Below are positions 36,978-46,599 of a stretch of DNA of 64,000 nucleotides, piece by piece. Within the stretch, counting starts at the first letter, position 1; each line of letters opens with the position of its first letter. The DNA comes from Trichuris trichiura (lineage: Eukaryota > Nematoda > Enoplea > Trichinellida > Trichuridae). Location of the stretch: contig JBAJFE010000029.1 in the NCBI GenBank assembly GCA_037903355.1, forward strand, positions 620,001 to 684,000, read 5' to 3'. The position numbers and the translations under genes were made by a program. A model generated the notes under the pieces. The model was given only the letters and a program-made list of their open reading frames with translations. It did not search any database and had not been told where the DNA came from.

Positions 36978-37388
36978 CCAGCTCGTGTAAGCAGAATTTG
37001 GTCGTGGTGTACTCACGGCTCCAGCTGAAAATGATCTCGACGGCCTTCTGCAGCTTTACCTTGTTCCGTGGAACTACAAAGGACACTGCAGTGCGTAGCG
37101 CTCATAATGGCTACAGCGCATACTGCACTTACCGTCGAACCACGTCCCTGTTCGTACAGCCACTTCCTTGCTGCAGGAACGCTTAAAACACCTCCAGGCC
37201 GTGCCACCGCGCGTCAAACGCATCGCCTCTCCGCAAACGGGGCACAGCCTTTCGCTGTGCAGCAGCTCTTTTTCGCGAGGGAAATTCGCCGCCGTTTCTT
37301 CATCCCGCACCGTCTGGTGCAGCCAGGCGGTGTTTGTTCGGTTGCTTTTCCGGGCAGGTTTACTTCGACTTGCGCACGGTGTGTTCAT
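36978..37388 (-). pseudogene. Merlin (ISXO2-like) transposase, first two exons only
   Basis: Exon 1 (37133..37388) carries the zinc-ribbon part: LHSERLCPVCGEAM, then AWRCFKRSCSKEV and RTGTWFDG at the donor. Exon 2 (36978..37073, 96 bases) reads KVKLQKAVEIIFSWSREYTT and ends KFCLHELG. Both splice positions and phases match the intact copy at 42.9-44.05 kb exactly, including the 96-base exon. The DDE catalytic exon is missing, because the copy is cut inside intron 2 by a hAT terminus at 36,941. Confidence 0.78.
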
Positions 37389-37399
37389 ACTTTACAATG

Positions 37400-39050
37400 A
37401 AGTTCGCACATTTTGCGAAGGCACAGTGCCAACCGGGGCGTTGACCTTCGATGTTTTCGACGAATACCTAACGGAACCCTGGGATACATCTCTGCAGGCA
37501 CATTGTACTACCTGTGCCAGCAATGCATGTGCAGCGGTTTAATCCCTCACTTTCACTGATTTGCAAGGGTCAGTGACACTTGCAACCGTTACTCAATTGC
37601 GCAGCTACACAATTCGTGCACAGGTAATTCGCGGGTCAATAACACCCTCTCTACGTGTGTCGCTGCCGCTCCATTGTGTTACCCATTCTAGGAATGCACG
37701 CGCAGCTGTTTCATCCCTCACCTGCATTATTTCGCAAGGGTAAGTAGCTGCATAAGTGACATGGAAACCCACTCCGCAGGTCAGTGACCGGCCAAACTGC
37801 AGGTGGCACTAACCCTCCTTTGTCTCTTCGTTCAACTTCCACGGCACGTGTTCATCAACCCACAGTATACCGTCACACCCGTTGCGCAACTTATCCGCAT
37901 TATCGCAGCGTATTAACGCGTGAAGTTGCCGCTTCTGCCGACGGAGGGCTGATTTCAGACTAAGTCCAAACTTGAACACGGGGTGTTTCTTAACGGGGCA
38001 ATGGATTTTCATCTCTACTTCATACGGTATGTATTCTTGCCCGTTGATGGGTTCTGAAATTAAACTGAAGCAAATGCCCTACCAACGGATGGATGAGCAA
38101 TTATTAAGGAAAAATACAGAACAAGTACTTGAAAACAGTTCGGAGCTTACCAAACATACCGTATGAATGGTACCATTACCATTACCACCATCGCTGACGA
38201 CGGGACAAGGTTAGTCCCGAAAGCTCCGAACTGTTTAAGTACTTGTTCTGTATTTTTCCTTAATTGCTCATCCATCCGTTGGTAGGGCATTTGCTTCGGT
38301 TTATTTTCAGAACCCATCAACGGGCAAGAATACATACCGTATAAAGTAGAGATGTAGATCCAAACTGTTTAAAAAGCCAATATTGACTAATGGCAACGGA
38401 TGCAGGCCAATATTCTTCTTACTTGAACAATATTGCCACGTCGGTCAACGAATTCAACCATTGATTCAGCGCCGGATAAAAGTTTAGCCAGTTGTGCTGG
38501 GTCAGCGTCAAAAGCATGAACGCTTTCTTCGACCACTGAAAATAAGTTATCGGCCATGAAAGTTCACAATGAAGCGCAGTTGGACAACCATCAGAATTTT
38601 TAACTGGTTCCATCGTTAATTGAACTGTTTTTCGGTACGTACGAGTCCCAAATTAGCAAAACCGCAAACGTTTAGAATTGCCTACACGAAACTACAGTAG
38701 TACAGAAGCTGGCAGGTACAGCCATTGTTTCGCTGCTAAAAAAAAGAAATGTTCTCTTAAATTCAATCCCGTTGCTTTTTCTGTTCAGTGGATGCCTTTT
38801 TTGGGCAAAAACAGCAGATTTTAAAGATTCCATTGAGTCGAACAAGCGCAAAAAATTATAGTTTCTACTAAGTTCGTATGCTTACAGCCGGCTGCCGCCT
38901 CTCGACGAAGTTTATTGAACTAAAAGTACAGCTTCTCCTATGTAGGAGGCATTGCAACCGCATCTTATCTCATAGACGACGCCAGGTCTCCTATCAAAGG
39001 GAACTATGATCTTGTCGCTCCTCACCATTGAACGTAAACTGTTGGATAGA
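37400..39050. other. Unassigned repeat-rich stretch
   Basis: No gene. It holds an AAGGGTCAGTGACACTT-type motif at 37,565 that recurs beside the Merlin copies (42,682 and 44,323), and the 38.0-38.35 kb inverted repeat. The remainder shows only short frames. Confidence 0.5.
38011..38354. repeat. Long inverted repeat with about 140 bp arms
   Basis: The arms 38011-38151 and 38218-38354 are near-perfect reverse complements (for example ACGGTATGTATTCTTGCCCG and, inverted, CGGGCAAGAATACATACCGT) around a loop of about 66 bp. Both arms read MYSCPLMGSE and MPYQRMDEQL in opposite directions, but the frames are short and probably not coding. Pieces of the arm (GCCCTACCAACG.ATAGATGAGCAA) recur at 57,148-57,180 and as a shorter inverse match near 55,610, so this is a dispersed foldback-type family. 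Confidence 0.8.
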
Positions 39051-39107
39051 GTACAATGTTTGCGGCTTTGCTACCCGTTCGTTAGTTAAAAACGTTTACT
39101 TCTCAAA

Positions 39108-39160
39108 CGTATAACACGCGAAGCTTTCGGGCCACACCGGGGCCCATCATCAGCGCTAAG
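39108..39160 (-). ncRNA. Hammerhead-ribozyme-like motif, minus strand
   Basis: On the minus strand: stem I side CTTAGCG, core CTGATGA, stem II GGGCC/GGCCC with a 7-base loop, core GAAA, then GCTTCGCGTGTTATACG. The 5' strand CTTAGCG can pair with CGTTTGAG downstream with one bulge. Stem III is weak (A-U, G-U and C-G at best), and the cleavage position (UUA or AUA) is ambiguous. Penelope-like elements are known to carry hammerhead motifs with short stem III in their terminal repeats, which matches the position here. Confidence 0.55.
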
Positions 39161-39348
39161 AGCGCCGCCGTCGGGTCGGTCATTATGTTAGCAAGCCGCT
39201 CCGTCCGACCGACCGTGGCGGGAACCTCAGCCGTCAGGTCGATCCTTCACCCTTCGGGCTTTGGTCCCACCTAGTCAGTCAGACTTTGCGCCGAGCACCG
39301 AACCGACCTTCCACGACGGCGGCAGCACTAACCTAACTAACCGGCTTG

Positions 39349-39975
39349 CTAACATAATGACCGACCCGACGGCGGCGCACTTAGCGCTGATGACGGGCCC
39401 CGGGGTGGCCCGAAAGCTTCGCGGGTTATACGTTTGAGAAGTAAACGTTTTGAACTAACGAACGGGTAGCAAAGCCGCAAACATTTTATTCTGAATAACG
39501 CACCCGTTAGAAAGAAGGTGAAAAAGAAAAGAGAAAAAAGGAGTAAACTGTTGGATGTCGTAAATCGAACCTTGAAATCTAGGGAACGGCTTAACCGTAG
39601 GATTCGTTCCCCGATGCCGTTGTAATAAGGGATAAACAAAATGGGGCGACTATTCGTGATTCCAGTGTTGTCAATGTTATTATTCGCAATGGTATTACTG
39701 TTATCAGTGTTATTGAGGTTATTATTTTCGTCGTTAGGGGAAGGATTTGAGTGCCGTCTGCATTCGGCAATGATGTGTTCAACCAGAGAGTGTGGGTACC
39801 CATTGTCTGTGAAAGTTTGGAGGATGTATTTTAATTCAGCCGGAAGAAATGCGGGGTCACAGATTGCTAGGGCCCGATCAACCATCCCTTTTACAATACC
39901 TCAATCGACTGATAAAGGATGGTGGGAAGAGAAATGCAGATACCTGTTGGAATGGGTTGGTTTTAAAAACAGGAA
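39349..39975 (-). mobile_element. Penelope-like element, C-terminal fragment
   Basis: From about 39,975 downward it reads LKPTHSNRYLHFSSHHPLSV, one stop, then KGMVDRALAICD, FTDNGYPHSLVEHIIAECRR, an Asn/Thr/Asp-rich linker, and ILFIPYYNGIGERILRLSRS. These are the blocks between the reverse transcriptase and the endonuclease in Penelope proteins. The final 65 or so residues of the open frame, from after FTTSN, are hydrophobic and then run into the inverted repeat; they are not family sequence. No GIY-YIG domain is seen. It lies upstream of the 35.5-36.3 kb fragment in the same orientation, the wrong order for one element, so these are two copies. Confidence 0.75.
39380..39432 (+). ncRNA. Hammerhead-ribozyme-like motif, plus strand
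   Basis: Mirror copy of the motif at 39,108-39,160, in the opposite arm of the inverted repeat. The core CTGATGA and GAAA are unchanged, and stem II is CGGGCC/GGCCCG, one pair stronger than in the other copy. The difference at the first stem II position (C here, T there, opposite G) keeps pairing, which is mildly supportive of structure. Stem III has the same uncertainty. Confidence 0.55.
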
Positions 39976-40185
39976 AAGCCGTAGAAGACCTTACAACCAT
40001 GAAAACACAGCCCGTTACAAAACACCCCGTTTTCATGGCTGTTTGTGATTATTGCTGCGTGCGGTCGAGCATTGTCGTGCTGCAGCATGATCTCATGTTG
40101 CACTGATGAGCATTAGTGCATGTCTGCTGCACTGCAAAGGGTCAACGTCTGGCTAACCCTTTTCCAGCGATGTTGTACTGGCAGC

Positions 40186-41360
40186 CTAGCCAGCCATCCT
40201 GTCCTGCCCTAGCCTAAGACCGAACATGGTGTCTGTCTCTGTAGCGCACAGTATGCCTGCACTAGCATGCGAGCAATGGGAAATACGTAACGTGAAAAAG
40301 CATACGTACCGGTCACTGAGGTGCGTAGTCAGGCGAAGGTGGTGACGTCCATACAAGCTCGGTTCCAACGTCGTCACTCGCGCGGGCCTGATCATATAAA
40401 CGCCCTTAGAGGAGTAAAATGTAACTGTTAACTGCGGCAACGACTCTGGCGCTTGTGCCTCATTCTGTCTGGGAGGGTGCAACCGGCGGATGACGTCGAG
40501 GATGGCGTCGAACACGTCAGCTTTGCCTACACGCATCCGCCACATGAACTCAGAGAGGTGCAGCGGAAGCGCGCTTCTGTGCGTGCCGCAATACAGCTTG
40601 TTGTCCCGTTTAACCTGAGCCCACAGCGATTCGACGGACTGAGTATGCGCGCCTGTAGCCGGGTCCACGAAGTTAGCGGAGTGATTCACTCGCGCATGCT
40701 GGTAACCCTTACGGCTAAGACTGCGGCACGCACGCCATTCGTCCGTGATCACTGCAGACTCATGCTTAACGTGCGACTGGATAGTGGGCAACAGCGTTCG
40801 AGACGACCGGTGCTCGACGATTTCAAGGTGCACTCCGCCGGTTCCCCGGCATACACCGCCGAAGATTCACCGCCCTGGGTACCTCCTCCCTCTGTTGTAC
40901 TTGCTGCGGGAGAACAGGGACTCGTCTAACTCGACCGTCATCCCTGGTCCTCCCAGTTGCACCGGTTCTGCAGCCAGCGCGTCTGCGGCGACTTGCCGCA
41001 GGTAGCGGCACCAACGCACTGCGCTAGGGGTGCTGAGACCTGAAGAACAGACAAAGCGTACAACAGCATTGCATGTTTCGCGGATAAGTACCCAGCCGTT
41101 CGTCACAGAACTTCATTGTAGTTTGCTTTCGACTCCAGTGGTAAATTAACTGGATCTCCTCCTTTAGCGGCAGCCCATCGCGCGGCATTGTAAAGCATAC
41201 TTTACAACGTGCAGCCAGCAAAACGGTTGCGGCGCTGTTGGTACACTTACCACTGAACCAGGTGCCTGTGCGTAGGACAGTTCCCTGCGGCAGGACCGTT
41301 TCAAGCAGCGCCAAGTCATTTCGCCACGCCCAGGACGCATCCGCTGTCCGTGGTAATCCG
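40186..41360 (-). pseudogene. Merlin (ISXO2-like) transposase, degenerate copy A
   Basis: All three exons of the intact copy are recognisable. The DDE exon has VELDESLFSRSKYNRG, ITDEWRACRSL and SVESLWAQVK, so all three acidic residues remain. Lesions seen: a TGG-to-TGA stop just after YPGR (at 40,867), a lost splice acceptor before exon 2 (CAG to CAA), a one-base frame break before RTGTWFSG in exon 1, and loss of the N-terminus at about 41,365, where a TTCTCAACC-type hAT-like end begins. The last 60 or so residues of the open frame past RRLHPPR are probably untranslated. Confidence 0.82.
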
Positions 41361-41509
41361 TTAGACCATAGGTTCTCAACCTTTTCGCGTTCTGGACCGC
41401 AGTGTTGTTTGCCCGCGGCTCCACTCCCGGTATTAGACAGCAACAAACCAGAACATCTTACAAAGGTTAAAAGTTCCAAAGCGAAAACGAAAAAATTTTA
41501 AACTAAACA

Positions 41510-41580
41510 AATTTTCCCCTCAGCTTTACATTGCTCCGCTTTCTCTGGAGCCGCCGCCTCACCTCCAACGCTTCAAGTTC
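41510..41580. repeat. Direct repeat of about 70 bp (partner at 44,515)
   Basis: ATTTTCCCCTCAGCTTTACA through CCTCCAACGCTTCAAGTT occurs here and again at 44,515-44,585 with only two or three differences. Here it continues into an inverted partner (TTGAAGCGCGGAGG), so it looks like part of a small foldback element. The two copies flank Merlin copies B and C. Confidence 0.75.
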
Positions 41581-42033
41581 ACCTTTCGACCTTTTTGAAG
41601 CGCGGAGGTAGCCCAGCGGCTCCTCTCCTGGTTAGGAAAACTGCAAAAATATACTATTTTAATGAACAAGCCAACCAGGTGTTGTTAAAACAAAAATAAT
41701 CGGATTATGGCGGGTTACGTAATCGGATCAGAACATCTGCGCGCGAGAATTGCAGATGTCTGCAATTCAGCGGTCCAACGTTTACTAATGGACACACGAA
41801 GCGTGACATTACAGACGTATCATTAGCGCGCACTGTGTAAGTAACCGTTAACGAAAGCGTATGTACCAATCACTCGGGAAAGCAGACGATCGCAAGCGAT
41901 GCAGACACTCGGGAACGGTTCAACCTGACGGCAGCGACATCGATAGGCAAAATAACAATGACAGAAATGTTATACCGTTCTCCGGGGCAGGGTGACATGG
42001 ACGATCGGTTAGCTCAGTCGAGGGTGGTTCAAC

Positions 42034-42660
42034 CTAAACACAGTTGCGGGCATACGGACAGCGGCTGTTGTAAACGTAATTACGAACCGCTTCCTGCGGG
42101 ATGGACATGGGCGCTGGCGGTGAGTCCTCTCGGGGAGGGTGCAACCTAAGGATGGCCTCGAGGATGGCGTCGAACGGATCGGAGGCACCTATGCGCTTCC
42201 TCCACGTGAACTCGGAGATGTGCAAAGGGAGTGCACTCCGGTGCGTTCCACAACGCCGCTTATTGCCCCGTTTCAGCTGGGCTCACAGTGATTCTATGGC
42301 CTGCGTGTGCGCGCCCGTGTCTTGGTCCACGAAGTTGACCGAATGGTTCACACGTGAGTGGCGGTAACCCTCGCGGCCGAGAAGCCGGTAGGCACGCCAC
42401 TCGTCAGTCATCACTGCAGACCCGCACCTTACGCGAGACCGTATAACAGGGAGCAACGAGCTGGACGAGCGGTCCTTAACGGGTTCGATGTGGACATCAG
42501 TGGTTCCCCGGCACACGGCACCGAAGAGCCACGCCGGTGAATACCTCCTCCCTCTGTTGTACTTGCTCCGGGAGAAGAGCGACTCGTCCAGCTCTACCGT
42601 CATTCCCGGGCCTCCAAGTTGCAGCGGTGTTAGGGCCTGCGCATCTGCTGGTGTTTCATC
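42034..42660 (-). pseudogene. Merlin (ISXO2-like) transposase, copy B, C-terminal part
   Basis: It begins mid-protein (TPADAQALTPLQLGG) and reads VELDESLFSRSKYNRGRRY, VMTDEWRAYRLLG and AIESL. A TGA then stands where the Trp of ESLWAQLK belongs, and the frame continues to the C-terminus (HISEFTWRKRIG, LRLHPPRED). Exons 1 and 2 are missing. Apart from that stop the reading frame is intact, so it was probably lost to 5' truncation rather than long decay. It sits head to tail with copy C, about 235 bp away. Confidence 0.8.
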
Positions 42661-42734
42661 TCCTCCATTTTACTGTTTCGCAAGGGTCAGTAACCGCTTC
42701 AGTGACAATTCTCACGGCTCCATTGTGCTACTCG

Positions 42735-42800
42735 TTCGTTAAAAAACGTTTATTTCCAAACGTTTAACCCGCGGAGCATTCAGGCCACACCGAGCATTGG
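42735..42800 (-). repeat. Decayed copy of the Penelope-associated repeat arm
   Basis: GTTAAAAAACGTTTATTTCC, CCCGCGGAGCATTCAGGCCACACC and neighbouring bases align to the left arm at 39,085-39,145. The hammerhead core is damaged: the GAAA-equivalent reads TGAATG, and CTGATGA is not recognisable. Confidence 0.55.
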
Positions 42801-42894
42801 GATGTGCTGGGGACGATGGTTACGGTCAAGGTAGTTTCGACCTGATCACAGAAACGTAATTACACACAGTAAACATAAAACAACGACATACCGT

Positions 42895-44053
42895 TCACTG
42901 CGGCAACGCTAGCGGCGCTGGCAGATTGTCTACTTTTGGTGGGTGCAACCTGCAGATGACGTCGAGGATGCCGTCGAACGCATCGGCGGCTCCCAACCGC
43001 TTCCTCCACATGAATTCGGAGATGTGCAGAGGGAGCGCGCTCCGTTGCGTTCCACTTCGATGCTTGTTGCCCGATTTCAACTGCGCCCACAGCGATTCAA
43101 CGGTCTGTGTGTGCGCGCCAGTATCTGGGTCTACGAAGTTCTGCGAGTGATTCACTCGAGACTGTTGGTATCCCATAAGGCCCAGACACCGGTATGCACG
43201 CCATTCGTCCGTCATCACTGCGGACGCAGGCCTCACATGCGACTCGATAACGGGCAACAAAGCGTCAGACGAGCGGTTCTCCACGGTTTCCACGTGGGCT
43301 AAGCCAGTGTCCCGGCATACACCGGCGAAAAGCCACTGCCCTGGGTACCTTCTCCCTCGATTGTACTTACTCCGGGAGAACAGCGACTCGTCTAGCTCGA
43401 CCGTCATCCCAGGTCCACCAAGTTGCACGGGTGCTTCGGCGAGCGCGTCAGCTGTAAGTTGCCGCAGGTACCTGCACCAACGCACTGCAGTACTGTTACA
43501 TAGGCCTGAAGAACTCATAGTTCCTACAGGTACAATAGAAGTCCAGCGGATCACTAACCGAGCTCAACCTCGCAGAACTTCATCTTTGTGTACCCGCGAC
43601 TCCAGTGGTACAACACCTGGACCGCTTTCTGCAGCTTAATCCTTTCGCGAGGTACTGCAAAGAACAGGCCGCATAGTTCGTCAGTACAAAACGGCCACTG
43701 CACTAGGTGCACTTACTGTCGAACCATGTGCCTGTGCGTACCGACAGTTCTTTGCGGCAGGTCCGTCTGTGACAGCGCCAGGCCAAGCCGCCGCGCCCCA
43801 GGCACATCGCATGTCCACAAGACGGGCATAGGCGTTCGCTGTGCAGCAGTCCCTTGTCGCGCAGGAACTGGGCCGCCGCTTTCTCGTCTGGCACCAAATG
43901 CAGCAACCAGATGATGTTCCTTTGAATCCTTTTTTGTGATTTCCTCCTTGACTTCACTTGACTAACCCTCGGTACAGTTTCGATTCTTTGGCTTGTCGTA
44001 GGCACATCATCACTGCTCGCTTCCATGGACATGTTGCAGAATGAGATGTGCAA
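42895..44053 (-). CDS. Merlin (ISXO2-like) DDE transposase, intact three-exon copy
   Basis: Exons 43717..44053, 43559..43654 and 42895..43505 join in phase (1,044 bases, 347 residues plus stop) across GT-AG introns of 62 and 53 bp. A second ATG at 44026 (MSMEASS) could be the real start. Domains: a basic N-terminus; zinc ribbon at about 80-105 (LCPSCGHAM, WRCHRRTCRKE); a helical DNA-binding part with KLQKAVQVLYHWSRG; the ISXO2/DDE domain from about 150 with Asp in VELDESLF, Asp in VMTDEWRAY and Glu in TVESLWAQLK. Merlin elements are the eukaryotic relatives of bacterial IS1016/IS1595 and cut and paste their own DNA. No stop or shift is visible, unlike the three sibling copies nearby. The terminal inverted repeats could not be fixed. 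Confidence 0.85.
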
Positions 44054-44514
44054 AATTTACCTTAGCACGACGCGGCTAAGATCCTTGACCTTCATCGCTG
44101 TTTATCGATTGCTAACAGACGCCTCAGCGTTAACCGCTGCGCAACCAATTGTGTTTCCAGTATCTCGCAACGACATGCAGCTGCTACTTTCCCTAATACT
44201 CAGTCTTTTGTATGCATCAGTAGCTACATCACTGACACTTCCATTAGTGCACAGGTAACGCGAGAGAAAATAACTGCCCCGTTGTTCCGCTATTAACACT
44301 TCATTGAGCGCTGGAACTCCCCAAGGGTCAGTGGTCGCATCAGTGACACTTCCATCGTGCTGCCGTGCCAGCTGCTCAGCAAGTGTTCAGTATCGCGAAC
44401 GAAAATAACCTTGCAGGTGCGACGCTATCAACACTTCATTACGCACTCGAATCACGCATTACGCTTTGATATTGCCGCATGCCGTTAGTGGCGGGCTACT
44501 GATACAGGAGATCC

Positions 44515-44585
44515 AAATTTTCCCCTCAGCTTTACATTGCTCCGCTTTGCCTGGAGCCGCCGCCTCACCTCCAACGCTTCAAGTT
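44515..44585. repeat. Direct repeat of about 70 bp (partner at 41,510)
   Basis: Second copy of the segment at 41,510-41,580. After it the two copies diverge. Here it is followed by GCCTTCTGGACTGTACTGTT and a GC-rich stretch that resembles the hAT-like sequence at 41,385-41,420 (CGTTCTGGACCGCAGTGTTG). Confidence 0.75.
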
Positions 44586-46599
44586 GTCTCGCCTTCTGGA
44601 CTGTACTGTTGCGGTCTCGCGGCCGCACTCCTGGTCGCGCTGACCTTCGCAAAGGTCGGCGAATCAGTGACACCTGCAACCGCAATTACTTAGCAGTGTG
44701 ACGGAATTTCTCTGCAGGTATTTCTTGGGTCAACAATCGCACCTCCTGCATGTGCTACTGATGCTCCATTGTGCTGCCCGTGTCAGTTGTTCGGCAAGTG
44801 TTCAGTGCTTCGCAGTAAAACGTCCCTCCCGTTGTTTCCCTAATCGCACTTCACTACGCAGTAGCGTCGCGCATCACCTTTACTTCGGGAAGGGGGGACT
44901 GGTGAGAGATAGCTGATAATAAGCGCATGCAGTAGTCTTACAAACGTAAACTTTTCAACACATTTGACTTGCATACTCGAACACGTTTCTATTATAAAGA
45001 AAAGTTTGCAAATTTTCTTTAGTAGTCTGCAGCAACAGGACACTACACTACATTCTAATTGTATCCCTGGTATTATCGGGAACTATTCGGATACCTTCCC
45101 TGATCACAGGATGCAGTATACACTGAAAATTTAGCATAAGATTTGCATTGCGGTTCGCTGATACAGAAGATCACCGCTTTTCGCTGGAGTACGCGTGCAG
45201 TTCAACAAAACACAAAGACGTTCTTAGCATTTATAAACCTACGTTAACCTTCCGTTCAAAATTCCCTGGGGAACAGGACAGTAAAGCATACGAGCTGCGC
45301 GCTATTACTGTGGACATATAGAATGTTCACTGTGCCTCTTACATTGTGGACATGGGGACCACACAGGGGGTGTATTCGCAACTTGACTCTCTAGCATATT
45401 CATCAGAAAAAAAAGTTATAGCGTACGTACCTTCAAAGCAGGCAGTTCATTAAAGCTTTTTCTGACATTGTGTTATCCACGCACTTGAAATTCTACTGAC
45501 ACTTGACTATCACTGTCTGGATCCATTGGTTAAGTGATGAATACATTCAACAAAAGAAATTGAGCTTCAATTGTACTGAATGGGAAGAACAATTTCCATT
45601 CACAACTTCAACGGAAAATTCATTCCAAAGGAAGCCCACCACACCCATACCGCGAAGAGTTCCATAGCATTCCTCCTTGCGTGCAATGCAAACAGGTCTT
45701 TGTGAAAGCGAAACGGTAGCAAACCAGCTGCCATTTTTGAGCATAGTGGTACAAAATGGCCAAGAAAATTGCATATAGATCGTGGAAAACCCTATGCAAC
45801 CGACATGACAGTCGGGGTATCTTCCTTATGAATCAAAAATCGACTGACACGAGCAACCGCAGCGAAATAGCCAAGTCAAGCCTTTCATGCGCGAACAAAC
45901 GCCCACAACAAAGGTTAAATGTCCAGCAATAAACTTTTTGCCTGTAACTCAAACCATTGTTTGAACAGCAGAGATCTCCACTGAACAGGGTAAATTAAAC
46001 TTCGAAGCTTGAAAATGGGAAGGGACGCTTTAATTGTAAGCAAAGCGTTCCCACCTTCGCAGACCAGAAACACCGGCGCTACTGTTTGGCAAGCGATGTT
46101 CCATTGTCATGAAGCAGAATATCCTTTACAGCCATCTTTCGCTCTAATTACAAAATTGAGCAGAAAGAAAACCGTCCAACGCTGATTACCACCAAACACC
46201 TTTAGGATGAACAGAGCAAACTTCATCTGCTGTGGTTGAGAAATGCAAACTATTTTGGCAGTTCAAGAAGAAACTTTCACTGACTACACAAAGACAGCGG
46301 TCGTAAATTCACAGTTTGCACCATTTTGGTTTCAGACAGTCTTGATTCAATGAAAGGTCGATGCGGGAAGAACTGCCGTTGCTCAGAAGAATAACTTTTA
46401 TCAGAACCACTTGACCGGCAGCAGAATGTTTTAAAAGGTCCTCTGAGATGAATCATAGGTGCAAGCGGCGCTTGTAATGAGGCGATCCTTTGAACTGCAC
46501 TCCGATGACATCGAGAGATCTTTTCGTAGGCGCATGAATTGCCACTGAATACTTGACATCCTCAAAGCGATACCTTTAGAGACTGTTACGGACGGCAGA

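Larger units (their letters stand above)
39055..39486. repeat. Inverted repeat, about 145 bp arms, beside a Penelope fragment
   Basis: The left arm 39055-39198 and right arm 39342-39486 are reverse complements with only a few mismatches. They run from TGTTTGCGGCTTTGCTACCC to GGTCGGTCATTATGTTAGCA, with a GC-rich 143 bp spacer. The arms hold the two hammerhead-like motifs listed separately. A shorter, decayed copy of the same arm lies at 42,735-42,800. The arrangement fits two Penelope terminal repeats in inverted orientation. Confidence 0.85.

Noticed and set aside
35480..39975. One Penelope-like element spanning both fragments
   Set aside because: On the minus strand the C-terminal fragment lies upstream of the reverse transcriptase fragment, so they cannot be one collinear element.
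39641..40048. 135-residue plus-strand frame
   Set aside because: It is the antisense shadow of the Penelope C-terminal fragment, which has clear family motifs on the other strand.
42005..42040. tRNA-like start (GGTTAGCTCAGTCG)
   Set aside because: No anticodon or T-arm follows at the right distance, and the pattern lies beside a transposon copy.
37074..44053. Bacterial insertion sequence or contamination, because ISXO2/IS1595-like
   Set aside because: The transposase exons are split by GT-AG introns at conserved positions, which identifies eukaryotic Merlin elements.
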